This document shows, in pieces, positions 1 to 13,285 of a stretch of DNA of 64,000 nt (positions are counted from its first letter, which is position 1; each line of letters begins with the position of its first letter). Source of the stretch: Eutypa lata (lineage: Eukaryota > Ascomycota > Sordariomycetes > Xylariales > Diatrypaceae); assembly GCA_022661535.1 (NCBI GenBank), contig JAKULF010000006.1, forward strand, positions 930,001 to 994,000, given 5' to 3'. The notes below the pieces were generated by a model. The model saw only the letters and a program-made list of their open reading frames with translations, was not told the DNA's origin and did no database searches. The translations under genes and the position numbers were made by a program.

Positions 1-595
1 ATGTATCAAAAACGAAAGTTTCGAAAATTTTCAAAGCACGTAAATACTGTAATACGCCGTTGACATTGAATTATAAATTAATTTTAACTTAAACTACACT
101 CTCAGCCAGGTCATCACACCTTGCATGAAGTTATTTAACATCAAAGAAGTCTATCGGGGTCTAAAGGAATAATACACTGTAATTATAGCTGCTTTAGTGT
201 GGTAATTAATTTGAAGACAATTACCATGTCTATAAAAGTAAGGACCACCATCAGTCTTGAAACCTTCTCATTATATTATATTAAGGGTTGCAAATATAAG
301 TGTCGATTTATATGAAAGTAAGTATCCCTAAAGAGATCTTCCTACCGTCGAATTTCTGCAGCTGCAATGGGAGTACTACATTGGTGCTCTAATTTACCCC
401 TATCTTCAAGACCCACTAATCTTCATAGCCCCTTTCCACCCACCGCGTTCTTGCATTGTGTGCAAATATCAACATTGATTTACTTTTAAGTTACAGACGT
501 ATTTTATTTCTTCTTTCGTGGGGTATCGAATGCTAGTTTAACTTTCGCCTTGTATAATATTTATAATCATGTGCTTTTTATGATATACCTAGTAT
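1..595. other. Intergenic, AT-rich, no gene seen
   Basis: AT-rich DNA with stop codons in all frames and no recognisable protein, RNA or repeat. It lies downstream of the receptor-like gene that ends at 596. Confidence 0.6.
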
Positions 596-1967
596 TCATA
601 GAGAACCCCCGTTTGCTGCTTTAGAGTCATCAAAACCACCATTCGGATGACTCCCAGTTCTCTGAGACTCCTCATCATCGTTTGAGACGCTAAACTGCGT
701 AGTACGCAGTATCCCGGTCCCAGTGAGGATCTCCTCGTCCGAATCTCTCGCCGACCTGACCTCGGTGCGGAGCTTGCTGCCGCCCATCTCCTTCAGCGCG
801 TACGATGAATCCGTTGTCCTCGGAGGCCCGTCGTGAGTCCGAATCCATCCCTGTTGTCTGTGTCCTGCGCTGCCGTACTTTTGTGGTCCGTAAGAACGGT
901 CGTGCGTGGACGCGAGTCCCGGAACCCAGCTCCGGATAAGTGGCCATAGCGCCGGAGCCGAGGCCGTCAGGATTGCGAGGTTGCACTCGATAGATGAGAC
1001 GCAGAATCCTATGGAGAAGTTCTTGTCGGGGTTCATGTCGGTGAAGTTCTGGGCGAGGAAGTATAGTCGGATGATGCTGACAACCGTGACCCTGTCGTGA
1101 TACAAAGCAGTTAGTGATCCGATCGACATTAATTTGCAGTTTGAATAGATATGCATGCAAGTTGATGAAACGGGGTTTTCACTTACAATATACCCAGCAT
1201 AAAAACAGCCATCAAGCCAATCTTTCTGCGCTTATTCATCTTCAGCCCGAGGAAAATGTAGAACGGAAGTATAACGGCGATGAGATCGGTCAGAATTGTC
1301 AAACAAGCGGTCGATACGCCGAACGAGAATTGCTTTATGCAGTTCCCCTGAACCAGTGGGTTCCAGTTTATTTCAATGGGAATGCACTGGAAAAGGACGA
1401 CGAAGAACACGGCTACCATCAAAGCTCCGTTGAAGATGATAGTGGCCCAGACGATCTGTCGAATGAAGGCCTTGACGCCGGAGAAGCGCAGCAAGAATAT
1501 CAATACCGACTGCTTCACCAGCGCAAGAATCGGGTTATATACGGCTCCCACGACATATATCCATATCAGGCCCATTGTTGGATTGAAAGGTTCAGGAATA
1601 TCCCAAAAATGGATTCCAATATACATTTCCTTCATGACTACACAACATTAGCTACTACGAGGTGATAGAAGCTGAATCTGCACACACTCACCTATGATTG
1701 AGCCCACTGCCAGAGCAAGACTCAAAACCATCGCCAAGCAGATGGAGCCATCGTCTACACAATGAGATACGTTAGCATCCCTCCTGTTGCTTACTTTTTA
1801 CATGTCTACCTACCCCAGCCGAATGATTTAGTGCTAACTCTAACATATATTCTCAAAAGTGTGACGATGAGGGCGAGTGCAGGACAGATGATTTCTATGG
1901 CGATGCCCAAGTTCTGAAGCCAGGTTGTGGGATTGGCCGGGGCGGTGGCCTGCGAATCCGCCGACAT
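596..1967 (-). CDS. PTH11-like / fungal rhodopsin-fold integral membrane protein
   Basis: Four exons on the minus strand: 1967-1814, 1754-1692, 1637-1187 and 1091-596. All introns are GT..AG and phases match, giving about 387 residues. Hydrophobic helices start near residue 16 (WLQNLGIAIEIICPALALIV). They are followed by the FGWDD motif typical of the fungal rhodopsin domain, which spans the first splice junction, and then several more helices. The C-terminal 120 residues are hydrophilic and Ser/Thr/Arg-rich, as in cytoplasmic tails of this family. Family members sit in the plasma membrane and some, such as Magnaporthe PTH11, act in surface or nutrient sensing; a receptor role here is inference. 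An in-frame upstream ATG at 2117 would add 50 hydrophilic residues. I prefer 1967 because these proteins usually have a short segment before helix 1. Confidence 0.85.
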
Positions 1968-2117
1968 GGTCACTGGTCCCTGAAGGTATATACTGTGACT
2001 CCTGTGCTCTCGTAGTTCAGATAAAGTTTGAAGGGTCCAACCGCTACCAAACTCGAAGGAGAAGAGATCATCTTTCGAGGGTTGTGTGAAGCAGGCGGGC
2101 GATACGGGGGAGCTCAT

Positions 2118-4770
2118 ATAAATAATTCTCTTCTACCTCACTAGGCAATTTACAGTTCAATACCTACGTATGGTCTGGCCAAACACGGGAGGAGTGTATG
2201 TGCATGTGTGTGTGGGAACATCATCAATCCGCAGCCGCAGTTACAGTATACTGCATAGGGATTAGACGAACCAAAACCGACGAACCCTGCTGCGACGACC
2301 CTTGAAGCATTTCGGACGATTTTGTAGCGTGGCGGCGGGATTAGCGGAACTTCGACTTAAGCGATCACCAGTCGAAACAAGGTTTACACGATGTGCTACT
2401 AATATAACCTTCCTGCAGCTCCGGTCGGCTAGTGCACCTACTAGCTCAGGTAGAGAGGGAAAGAAAGGGCTGCATGTCCGAAAGTGATATGATATGGCAA
2501 GCGAGACACGAGGAGACGACGGACGGGTAACACAATGACCGAATAATAGTTCATGAAGGACAACGGTCAATGGCAACTTGGAGTACCCACACTTCCACCC
2601 TATAGACGTTATATCAGGGATTGTCCCGTGCCGCGCTGCATCTGCGTTAGATTCTAGTAACATGTCCGAGAAATCATTATGTCCTATAGAGCACTAGACT
2701 CCCCATTGCCTATGATCAAACCTTTAAGGGCTGTGTTACCGTCATCTGTAACAGCCTGGTTCGAGAATTTCCATCAAACCGTCAATGGATCTTTGGTTGT
2801 AATTGTATGCAAAACAGGAGATATCTTTAGGCTAAACTTATTTCCTCCCAGCCAATCAGCCAAAGAGTGGTGACAACCGATACTTGGAGAATGATCGACT
2901 GCTTAGAAAGCGTAGTAACTCTATCTCGAACTAGGTAGATATGTAGGCAGTTATTCCATATATTTAAGTTAATTAACGACTCGAGAATCTCAATCCATGA
3001 TGTCTTGATAGAGAATGATGTTAGTTACAAGGCGGAAATTATCTCATCACTGGTAAGGATCATGGGCATATACTTACCTAGTTGTCCTGCTAAGCCCTTT
3101 ATAGTGCACGTCAGTTTGGATGTAACCGATCGACGCTAGCCATTGATCGCTTCCAATCTGCGCATGGTATCCCCTGTTTTGTCCGAGCTTCTATTTATTC
3201 GATTCGGTCAACCTGGATTGATGTGCAAGGTGTCCCGGACCTCACTTCTACCCATAGAAGGCGACGGGCGGAGAGTGTATAGCTCGGCCCGATGAATATC
3301 CTAGTACCTACTCACTATATAGGTAATTCCCGAGGCCACAACCATGTGGAAAATGCATAAGAACGGTACGTGGATTAAGAGACTGTTGTTTTGCTTTCTC
3401 CTGCCTTATTTTATCCTTAATCCGAATAGATTTATGTAGATATTAAAGCCACTAAACAATGATGTTACCCATTTAGCCCGTTACATTGGTGGACTATTTA
3501 TATTGTAATGGGAGGAGGGGCCACTAAACGAGTACTAAACGAGTATCATACATAAGTATATCGCGGGGTAGGGCGTGCACGGATCCGAATTATAGGGACC
3601 CTGGATATTACAAGGCTGATATGTATCTTGGGTCGGAAGATACCGATTTATTCTCGCACCAATAAATACGTAGATCCGATGCTCGGGGCTATGCTACCTA
3701 TACTCAACCGGGGCCGAGATGCTGTGTATCATGCAAGGGGGGTTGCCGATTTTGTTGTAGCTGGGGTATCGTTTATCCCTCTCCCATGTAGAGAAAATTT
3801 CTAGGGTAGCATCTAGACCACACACCCACGCATTCCATGTCCTTGTAGGGTATCGCAACCCGTAACGCTGCCATCGACGGTCGTACCTGGAATTTTCCGG
3901 TAATATTTGAACGTTAATATAGGTCCATTCTCGATAACAGTGACGGATTTACTCAATCCGAACCAAGAAAGCAAGAACATGCAGGATCCCGCGTGAGAAG
4001 CACCTGATCTGATGAAGATCTATAACCTAGAGAAGGGGGGAATCAAATGGCTGCCATGTTATATATTTATTCAACGTAGCTGCTAAAGACGATTCAGCGG
4101 GCTTTGTAAAGGTTTTGTAAGAAATAGAGGTGGCATGGCATGAGGGGGGCTGGAAGTTATAGCCGAGATTGAGTATTTTCGCGAGTTTCGCTTGTGGTCG
4201 GGTTTGAACCTTTACCCAGAAAAGTCGCGATGCGACCGCCTGCGGAGCGTTCCTGAATTGAGGGCTAGGCCGGGTATTATAGACTGTTCGTTCCCCACAT
4301 GCGGTGGCTCAGGTACGTTGGAGTCTTCGGAGCATTAGTAGTAGGCCCTACCCCTGGGCGAGGCCTCGACCATCACTGGGTTGGGAGATCCCGGAATCGT
4401 CGGCGGGTTTATCTCTAGATATGTTCGCATTGATGAACGGTTTCGCCTCGAACAAGTTTAGATTGCACAGGAGCAACTGCTACGCATACTGCTCTTGTAC
4501 TGGTGTGGTGTAGTCCACCAACACCGCTGTCATTCGCCCCCTCGAACTATTGTATAGCTTTAAGAGGCGACATTTACTATCTAGTCCCTGTCGGCCACGC
4601 GAACAGCTGGGATGTAATCAGCTGTTTCAATTTATATATATAAAGTTGGTCGCGTGGGATGATGAGACACTGGACCTGAGCTTAGTTAACAAGCTTTCAG
4701 CCTCGTTCAGCTTGTTTGTTGTTCACTTCGAAGATTGATCAGGAAGGAAGTGAGCTGACAAGTCACGACG
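2118..4770. other. Long intergenic stretch, no gene supported
   Basis: About 2.6 kb, mostly AT-rich and stop-dense, with a few short open frames (for example near 2262-2663 and 4304-4513) that show no family motif or codon bias. It must hold the promoters of both flanking, divergently transcribed genes. I see no terminal repeats or transposase motifs; a decayed repeat is possible but not shown. Confidence 0.5.
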
Positions 4771-6899
4771 ATGAAGTTGAAGATGATGATGCGACCCGTA
4801 TTACTCGCGGCTCTGCCACTGGCGAACTTGTTAGTGTTCGGCCAGACCATCGGGAATGACGTCCGTAAGGCACCCCGAGGAAGATGCGAAGTGGTGTCGT
4901 ATAGAGTAGTGTGGCTTGCTAACCCTTGTTTCACGCAATGCAGCCGTTAATGAAGACACCGTCGCACCGGCTGTCGAGGAGGTCGAGACTCCTGAGCCGT
5001 TAGAGACAGATTATCTCCCCTTCGAGTCGAGTCAGCTGACTGCCAACGTCATCGCCAACTTGACAGATTACAACCTCACTGACGTCGCACTGTTCGATTT
5101 CCAGGATGCCACCGAGGCACTCGAGAAACGGACTGGTAAACGCCGCTGCAAGGCTTACCCCGGCGATTCGTCCTGGCCGTTCGATGGGATATGGCGGCTC
5201 TTCAACCTTCTCTCGGGCTTCGCTCTTGTGGATGGCGTACCGTCTGCTGCAGTTTGTTACCCCGACTGGCCTCAATATGACGAAGCCAAGTGTGAAGAAG
5301 TTACTGCCACCTGGACAACGCCCCAATATCAGTAGGTTGCTGTCTTACTCTGCCACACTGTGTTATATACTAAACTGTCCCAGAACGTCCGAGCCTCTAG
5401 GTCTTTGCTACCCTATCTTCGAGGGAGTAACCTGCGTGCCACCAACCCTCGCTAGGACCGACGCCAACTGTACTCTGGGCGGCATGCCCTCCTATGTTGT
5501 CAAGGCCACCAACGTTGCACAAGTCCAACTCGCCGTCAACTTCGCCCGGAACCTCAACATCCGCTTGGTTGTCAAGAACAAGGGTCACGACTTCAACGCA
5601 AAGTCCACGGGCGCTGGAGCGCTTTCTATCTGGACACACAACTTCCAGGACATCAAGTACCTTGGTGCCAAGTTCACTCATAGAGCCTCCGGTCACACCG
5701 GTCCGGCTTTCAAGATCGGTGCCGGTGTTGCGGCTCTGGATCTGTACCAAGCCGCGGATGACCTGAACCTCCACGTCGTCGGCGGTGCCGCCCGTACCGT
5801 CGGTATCGGTGGTGGATACACCCTCGGCGGTGGTCACTCACCGCTCTCATCTCTATACGGCATGGCCGCCGACCAGGTCTTGTCCATGCAGGTTGTGTTG
5901 CCAAACGGCTTCTTCGTCACCGTCGACGAAAAGAACTACCCGGATCTCTTCTTCGCCCTCCGCGGCGGCGGCGGCAGCACCTGGGGCATCGTAACATCGC
6001 TCATCGTCCGGGCCTACCCCAGGACGCCCGTCACCACACTTTCGTACACCTTCGCCTCCTCCGAGGCCGTCCCGATCGAGACGTTCTGGTCGGGCGTCGA
6101 CGCCGTCTTCGCCCAGTTTCCCGCGTGGGCCGACGCCGGCATGTACAACTACTGGTCGATCCTGTGCACGACGACGAGCGCCTGCTCGTTCTCGATGGCG
6201 CCGGCATGGGGCAACGACATGGACGCAGCAGTGCTCGAAGCCACGGCGGCGACGCCGCTCTTCGGCGAGCTCGCCACCCTCGGCATCAACGTCACCGACG
6301 CCGCATACGCGGAGTACAGCGGCGTAGTAGATGCGTTGGAGGGCACGTGGGCGCCCGAGACGGAGCAGGTCGGCGTGTGGAACTTCAAGACGGGATCGCG
6401 GCTCTTCCCGCGGTCGAACTGGGAGGACCCTGCGAAGCTGGCTGCGCAGACGGCCGCGCTGCGCCAGAGCGTCGAGAAGGCCGGCATGATGCTGGGGTAC
6501 AACATCAAGGCGGCGTCGAACCCGTCGATAAACCAGACCAATGGCGTCAACCCCGCGTGGCGAGAGACTCTCATGCATGCGCTGCTGGGCGTGACGTGGA
6601 CGCAGGAGTCCACCGCCCAGGAGATCGCCGACGCTAATGAGAAGCTGGTCGGGCTGATGCAGCCGTGGCGCGATGCGTCGCCCGGCGCCGGGGCCTATGT
6701 GAATGAGGCCGATATCAACGAGCCGGACTGGCAGCAAGCCTTCTACGGCTCCAACTACGATTATCTGTATAGTTTGAAGCAGAAGTACGACCCCTGGGGC
6801 GTGCTGTACGCGCCGACGGCTGTGGGCTCTGAGGACTGGTACATCACTGGCCAGATCGACTACTATCCGACCCAGAACGGACGACTCTGCCCTATCTAA
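4771..6899 (+). CDS. Secreted FAD-binding oxidoreductase, BBE / isoamyl alcohol oxidase type
   Basis: Three exons: 4771-4864, 4944-5331 and 5384-6899 (665 residues), with matching phases. The N-terminus is a basic start followed by a hydrophobic stretch (PVLLAALPLANLLVFG), which reads as a signal peptide. A Cys-bearing block follows (CKAYPGDSSWP), characteristic of the fungal isoamyl alcohol oxidase-like branch. The FAD-binding domain contains NKGHDF, whose His (about residue 229) is the expected flavin-attachment residue. Further motifs are GGGYTLGGGHSPLS and the FFALRGGGGSTWGIVTS block. The C-terminal BBE domain ends in YGSNYDYLYSLKQKYDPWG. It is probably an extracellular flavoprotein oxidase; the substrate cannot be told from sequence. 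Exon 3 is markedly GC-rich. It is intact, unlike the second BBE-type gene at 32-34 kb, which belongs to a different branch. Confidence 0.93.
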
Positions 6900-7722
6900 G
6901 TAAGATCGCCTGGTCGGTCTGTTAGATGCTATAAAAGCGCGTTCGTTCTTATTAGTACTAATATTTATTTTCATTGGCTGTATAAGTAATTAGATGCTGC
7001 AGAGGAGGGAAGCAATAACCCTGTGATACCCACCTACCCGTTCTTGTAGAGTACTTCTCACATAGCCTAGATATTAGATAATTACATCAGCATAATATGT
7101 GTATAACAGTGTCTAATTTAGAATTGCGTTCATCATAAAGAGAGGAATCAAATGCATCATTATGTTTATCAAAATATGTAGTGCTTACAATGTACGTGTT
7201 ACCTGGAGGTGAGCGTAAGTAGTTAGTACTTATTTACAAGAGGGACTGTAAATGTATCAAATGTGTTACATAGACCGGCATTAAGGAACATCTCAAAGGG
7301 TATGCTCTGATGTAGTCTAATAACCTGTACCTGTCATGAAGAAAAAGAAAATGCATTCAATATGCGTCTAACATAATTGACATTAAACCCCCTATTCTAC
7401 CAAGGGTATGTATATTATCCTTGCTATGGGAAGCTGATGTAAACACTCATCAAATCCCAACACTATCCATATATGAACAGCTATATAGACAAAACATCTA
7501 CTGGTATCACTATTGTTGCCTTCGTCGCCCTCGACGTAAAATCATGCCTGATATTCGTATTACATCATTGCCTCCTTATCCCCCCCCCTTGGTCCTGCAC
7601 CTGCTGACCCAGATCCATTCTAAACACTTCGACTTCACGTTTCCCCGACCTCCTCTTTCATATACTCTTTGTCTCTCACAAAGAGAAACAAATATAGGCA
7701 TACAAACCATCACCACTCACGT
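6900..7722. other. Intergenic, convergent 3' ends
   Basis: AT-rich spacer between the 3' ends of the oxidoreductase and the P-ATPase, with a pyrimidine-rich stretch near 7560-7680. No gene is supported. Confidence 0.6.
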
Positions 7723-10700
7723 TTAGTTCTTCTCCTTGGTCCTCTCACGTGTGCTAGCCATCGACAAGCTCAAGTCACGGTCACGGTCGCGATCACGGGT
7801 ATGGCTGCGACCGATGCTGCGCCAGCTCTTAAGCGATCCGAAGCTCATCGTGCGATGGAAGCGACGGCCGCTTTCCTCGCTGCCCTGGGCGAAGGGGCCG
7901 CGGACGACGGGGCGGTCCTCGAAGAGGCGGAAGGCGCGCTTGGTCATCTTCCAGAGCTCCATGCCCGCGACGAAGAGGACGAGCCCCGCGACGGAGAGCG
8001 CCCACTCCCACGTGATGTCCTGGTGCTTGAAGACGAGGGTGTTGAGCTTGGGGATGTAGACGACGGGGAAGACCGAGAGCCCGCCGATGACCACCGCCCA
8101 GAACAGGAACTGGTTGTCCCACACGTCGCGGAAGAACGGGAACCGGCTCTCGCTGTCCGGGTTCAGCCGGAACATCGACCGCCGGATGTTCTTGAACTCC
8201 CAGGCGCTGATGAGGATAAGCCAGGTCAGCTCGGCGAAGACGGCCGCGCGCGCCCGGAACACCGGCGCGCACGAATCCGTGTACACCGTGTTGCAGTTCT
8301 CGCCGAGCTGGCCGCCGTTGGCGCCGTAGACGACGATGACGAACGTCATCAGGGTGAGCGTGCCCATGATGAGGCCGTAGACGACCATGTCGACCAGCAC
8401 CTGGTTGGTGAAGACGCCGCGGCGCTTGTCCTGCGGCGGCTTGCGCATCACGTCCGCGGCGGCCTTCTCCTTGCCCAGGCCGAAGGCGGGGAACGACGAC
8501 GTCACCATGTTGATCCAGAGGATGTGCAAGGGCGACACGGGGAACACCGAGAGCCCCGACTCGTCCTGGAATCCGAGGCCGCAGATCAGCAGGATCACCT
8601 CGCCCACGTTGGACGTGAGGAGGTGCAGGATGAACTTCTGGATGTTGTCGAACATGCGCCGGCCCTCGCGGATCGCCGCCACGATTGAGTTGAACTTGTC
8701 GTCTGTTAGGACGATCTTTGCGGCGCTCTTCGCCACGTCGGATCCGGAGCCCATGGCGATGCCGACGTCGGCGCGCGACAGCGAAGGGGCGTCGTTCACG
8801 CCGTCACCGGTCATGGCCATGTAGGCATCGCGCCTCCGCAGAGCGTCGATCATACGAGTCTTGGTATCAGGGGCGCAACGGGCCAGAACAAGGGGCAGTT
8901 CGGGCATAGCATCGATCTCCTCGTCTGTGAGCTTGTCGAAGTCGCTGGCTTTCTGGACGACGGTACCAGCGATGTCGGCAGGGAGGATTCCGAGGTTGTG
9001 CGGGATGATGCCTACTTCCTTCGCGATGGCTTCCGCCGTGGCAGGGTGGTCGCCAGTCAGCATGTGGACTCTGATCCCGGCGGTTGAGCATTCGGCGATA
9101 GCGGGGGTAGTCTCTCTACGCGGCGGGTCGTATATGCCAGCTAGGCCCAGGAGGGTAAGTCCGCTTTCCACACGACCGCGAAGAGCTTCGTTGTCTGCAC
9201 TGTGCTCCAAGGACTCCTTCTCTTCAAAGAGACCATCCCAAGGCCGATAAGCTACAGCTAGAACACGCTGGCCCTGCTTTGCAAACACATCCATTTGGCG
9301 AAGAATCCGCTCCTTGTATTCGTCAGTCATAGGCTCCTGGGCGCTATCGGTCCCGACGGTTGTGCATAAATCAAGGATGCGCTCCACGGCACCCTTTGTG
9401 AAAACCGAGCTGTTTGTGCTGTCGGGTCCATTGTATACAACAGACATGCGCTTGATACTGCTATCGAAGGGGAATTCGGCGACCTGCTTCCAGCCCTCGG
9501 CCTCGATGACTTTCTTTCCCTTCTTAAATCGATGCGCGAAGACCTGAAGGGCAATTTCGGTCGGCTCGCCAGTGACTTGCCAATGAGGTTGGTCGGGTTT
9601 GGGTTCCTGTTCATGGCGGACAGTCGCGAGATTGCAGAGTGCCGCTGACAGCAGAAAAGTTTCGAGTTCGGGTGTCATGGTTGCGTCTGGTTCATCACCC
9701 TCCTTGCGCTTAGGCTTAGGGTTCAGCTTCTCATCTGGAACGTCGAACTTGAGTGCTGCCGCACTACGCTCCTGATCGAAATCACGCGTCTCCTCGGGCT
9801 TCTCCTCGGGATCATCTTTAGCCTCGGAGAAGGTAACGCGACCCTCAGTTGGGTTGCTCGGGTGCTTCGAGTCGACGACCGTGTAGATCGATTTGGTAGG
9901 GATCCAGACCTTTCGGACGATCATTGCTCCTTGTGTCAGGGTACCAGTCTTATCGGAACAGATATTGGTAACGCCACCTAGTGCCTCGAGAGCTGATAGA
10001 TCTCGAACGACGACATTGGCTTTTCTCATAACGGTGACCGCTACAACCATGGTGATAGTAAGGACCCTAATGAATGGTATTAGCGGTGCTTATGTTAGTT
10101 ATGAGGTAGTACAGGTTAGGGTTAACTTACGCAACAAGAGACTCTGGAATGATGGCGATGCCTGTGCTGATGGCGTAAATGACGACCTCTGGAGGAACAT
10201 GGAACTTGTTGACAGCAAAGACAATCACAGCAAGGAAAAGGGCACATCCAAATAGCATATAAGCCAGCTTAGAGAGCTTCCTCTGCAAGGGCGTGCCTTC
10301 AGTCAATCCTAGGAATTTACCGACAAAGTCGTAGATACGCTTGGCTAGACCGATGATAGGCTGTCGCTTTCCGTACTTCTTCCAGTTCATCGAGCGCCCA
10401 GCCTTCCGAGTCTTTTTGGTAGTCGAAGCCGCAATCTTGCCGACTTCAGTTTCCATACCGGTAGCAATGACAATGCCACGACCACGGCCCTTTCGGACAG
10501 TAGTGGTGCCATAGGCAATGTTGATACGATCACCAATTCCGAGCTCCTCGCTGTCTAGATGTTCTACGATCTTTTCAACAGGAATTGACTCTCCGGTAAG
10601 AGACTGCTCGTCGGCCGCTAGGTTCATGGCTTCGAAGAGGCGAATGTCGGCAGGGACTGTGTCACCCATTTTCAGGATGACAATATCTCCAGGGACGACT

Positions 10701-11225
10701 TGTGCGCTACAGGGTGTCAGGTTAGCCCCATTCGGAACGGTGTCGTGTGTGAATCGTTACTTACTTAGGAATGACCTGGGTCTTGCCATCGCGAAGGACC
10801 ATAGCGGAAGGGGAAGACAGAGCTTTGAGAGCATCCATCTTCTTCTCGGCTCCGTACTCCTGGTAAAAGCCGATGGAGACATTGAGCACAATGACAGCAA
10901 CGAGAACTCCGCCTTCGATCCAATCTTGGACAGCGAAACTGAGTACCATGGCAAAAAACAGGACCTATTGTATGAGTCCGTCAGAAAGTGGGCATTGACT
11001 GGGGCAGAGAATAATACATACCAAGATCATGGCATTGAACAACTGCTTCAAGAAGATCTTGTACCATGGGATAGCTCCGCCCACGTCAAGTTCATTGAGG
11101 GGATACTTCTCTTGTAGTTCGGTAACTTGGGAGGATGTGAGCCCTCGCTCTATATCTGTACCAAGACTCTTCGCGACATCTTGGATGGTGAGCAGGAATG
11201 GGTGCCGCTCGTATTCACCGGCCAT
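7723..11225 (-). CDS. P-type ATPase, type IID (ENA-like Na+/K+ efflux pump)
   Basis: Four exons: 11225-11022, 10964-10765, 10706-10131 and 10066-7723 (1107 residues), all with GT..AG borders and consistent phase. In order: an N-terminal cation-ATPase segment (ERHPFLLT..), the actuator motif LTGES, the phosphorylation site CSDKTGTLTQG (Asp at about residue 365), the nucleotide-binding domain, the hinge MTGDGVNDAPSLSRADVGIAMG, and a C-terminal membrane domain with six hydrophobic segments. The length and the KTGTLTQG/GDGVNDAP context fit the fungal ENA branch, which exports sodium or potassium at the plasma membrane under salt or alkaline stress. A calcium-pump assignment is less likely because this fold and length match type IID. 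The tail ends in an unusual Arg-Asp repeat (DRDRDRDRD) near residue 1090. The start follows a usable context, and about 2 kb of upstream non-coding DNA separates it from the next gene. Confidence 0.92.
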
Positions 11226-13285
11226 TGTGAAGTAAGGGCGCACTTGTATATCTCCTATCCAGGGTAAGAGTCTTCATAAGTGTAGTATGTCTTGCTTTAG
11301 TGATGCCAAACTTTAACATTCAACTGAGACTAGTTCTATACTTGGCAAGCTTCTCATGAGCTTTTAAGGTTATACTCTGGAATTGAGCTTCCAATAATCT
11401 CCCACTCCGTTGCGGGGAATGACGATTCTTTATACTCCCAATCTTTTGTAAACACTGTTCCACATTATCTTGTGACACTACGCAATGCTCAGCAAAATGA
11501 ATTGGCGCCAAGTAACCCAAGACCGCTATCAAAGTTCATCGTGGGCTACAAGCCTCATGGCAGAGGTTGGAATATGTTCTCATTGGGTAGACGTAGCTAT
11601 GGGAATGGGGACCGATCTCAATCCCAAGAAAAGCGGACAAGGATCAAGCTGTGTTGTGACTGCAACAGTTATCATTAAAACATGGTTAAGGACATGCATC
11701 AGGTAATCTATGCAGTTAGAGCTTGAATAGCAGTGAAAATCACCCCGTAGGGTTCTGATTGTTGATTGTGTGTGGGCAAAACGACATCGTGAGCCTGGGC
11801 ACCAAGACATCCCAAGGCTGGGCGACTTCACCCAAGCCTTGGCTAATGGGCGAAGTCTGTTGATATGAGTCGTGAGAACAATGGCATGGTCGAGAATGGC
11901 TCCAGTTTCTAGAAAGAATGTGGCTGAAGAGTTGTCCACTACCAACGAATGACTGGCATAGAATGAACCTGTGGGGGGGTTGTGGGGCACTCTCTTCTCT
12001 TGTGAGGCTTGGAAGTCCACGAGAATTCTGCACGTGACTTGACATAGTGTCGCCTCAATTCTTGGCAGCTGATTCTCCGGAAATATCGGCTCATTTTCAT
12101 TTTTCTTTGCAACTTCCCCTCCCCCCACTTGTTCCACTAGAACGTGCCTATGTCTTGGCCTCTCGTGGCGGTCTTTCTCCTCTCGAAGAATGACATAATT
12201 GGAATTTAAGAATCTTCTCACTTCCGTTATCTAAGCTCTGAACGCAAACCCGTAATCTTCCCATTCTAAAGCACCAAATTTCTATCTCTATCTATACGTA
12301 CGTAGGCTGGTAGGCTATTGTGGCATGAGACAGTGCTGTCATTGCTGTTACGTTGCTACGAGTCATGTTCGGTGCAACCAGACGAATTATGAGTTTTAAC
12401 TTTACCATTGCGAACATTGACCATCTATAGCAGCATGTTTACTCTTTAGTTGGCAACTTCAACTACGCGGAAAATCTCATATATATTACAAGAATGATGA
12501 CTTCGCTACCTTTTATCGTTTGAACACATCTAGGAATAACTATGAAAATATGCATTTGATTGGTTTTCACCCGAGGGCAGTGGGCAGCACGTAAGTTGCT
12601 TGTGAATGACGAATGGACGCTAGGTATCCATGATGAGTTAACTACATACCTACTGCCTACCTAGCTTATTTACATGCTGCAGCTCATTTCAGAGTGAGAG
12701 CGAGGCATCTTATAAGATATCATGTAAACAGCATATTATAGGCAAGTTTTGTTATCAACCTTGTCAACCTTACTCTACGGCTTTCCCCTCATTGAGCTGG
12801 AGCTCGAGTTCCCCAGTTTCGCAGGGAGACCATGCCTGCCATGTTGGCTGTGGATGGAACCTGGCCTACATACCGGCATTGCCAGGTTCCTGAGCTTCCT
12901 TGACCTAAATCATTTTCCCGATCCAATCGAGGGTTCTGATTCGTTCGTGCTACCGACTTTGAGTGACGGAGCTTACCCGTTCGGGAGAGCTTTGGTTGAC
13001 CTACTTACATAACATTACCTCAACTACCTCACCTGTGTTCTCTCTCCGATCCTTTGTTTCCATTCTCTTTCTTCACAATTCGTTTCAAAACCATCTTCCA
13101 ACTACAGTAGTAACTTCCCATACAATATTACACGCAAAACAACTCCTTAAGAAGCTCCAAAGCTCTTCATTTCGCTATTGTAGATAAAATCCCTTATTAT
13201 ACACATCCCCATCTCATAGCTTTTTAAGCCCTATTTTCGCACTGTAACAACAAGCCATACAGCTCTACCCTCTTACGTCATCGTC
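11226..13285. other. Divergent promoter region
   Basis: About 2 kb between the divergently transcribed P-ATPase and AT-hook genes. It is AT-rich, with CT-rich tracts just upstream of 13286 (about 13000-13280) typical of fungal promoters. A few open frames between 11580 and 12221 lack codon bias and motifs. No RNA gene was recognised. Confidence 0.5.

Noticed and set aside
2118..4770. Suspected decayed transposon in the long AT-rich gap
   Set aside because: No terminal repeats, target duplication or transposase/RT motif could be seen by eye.
5853..6974. Long open frame on the minus strand opposite the FAD oxidoreductase
   Set aside because: It lies antisense to a GC-rich exon with clear BBE motifs and is Arg-rich nonsense; a shadow of codon bias.
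11580..12221. Minus-strand open frame of 213 codons upstream of the P-ATPase
   Set aside because: No motif, no codon bias, several short overlapping frames; treated as promoter or 5' region.
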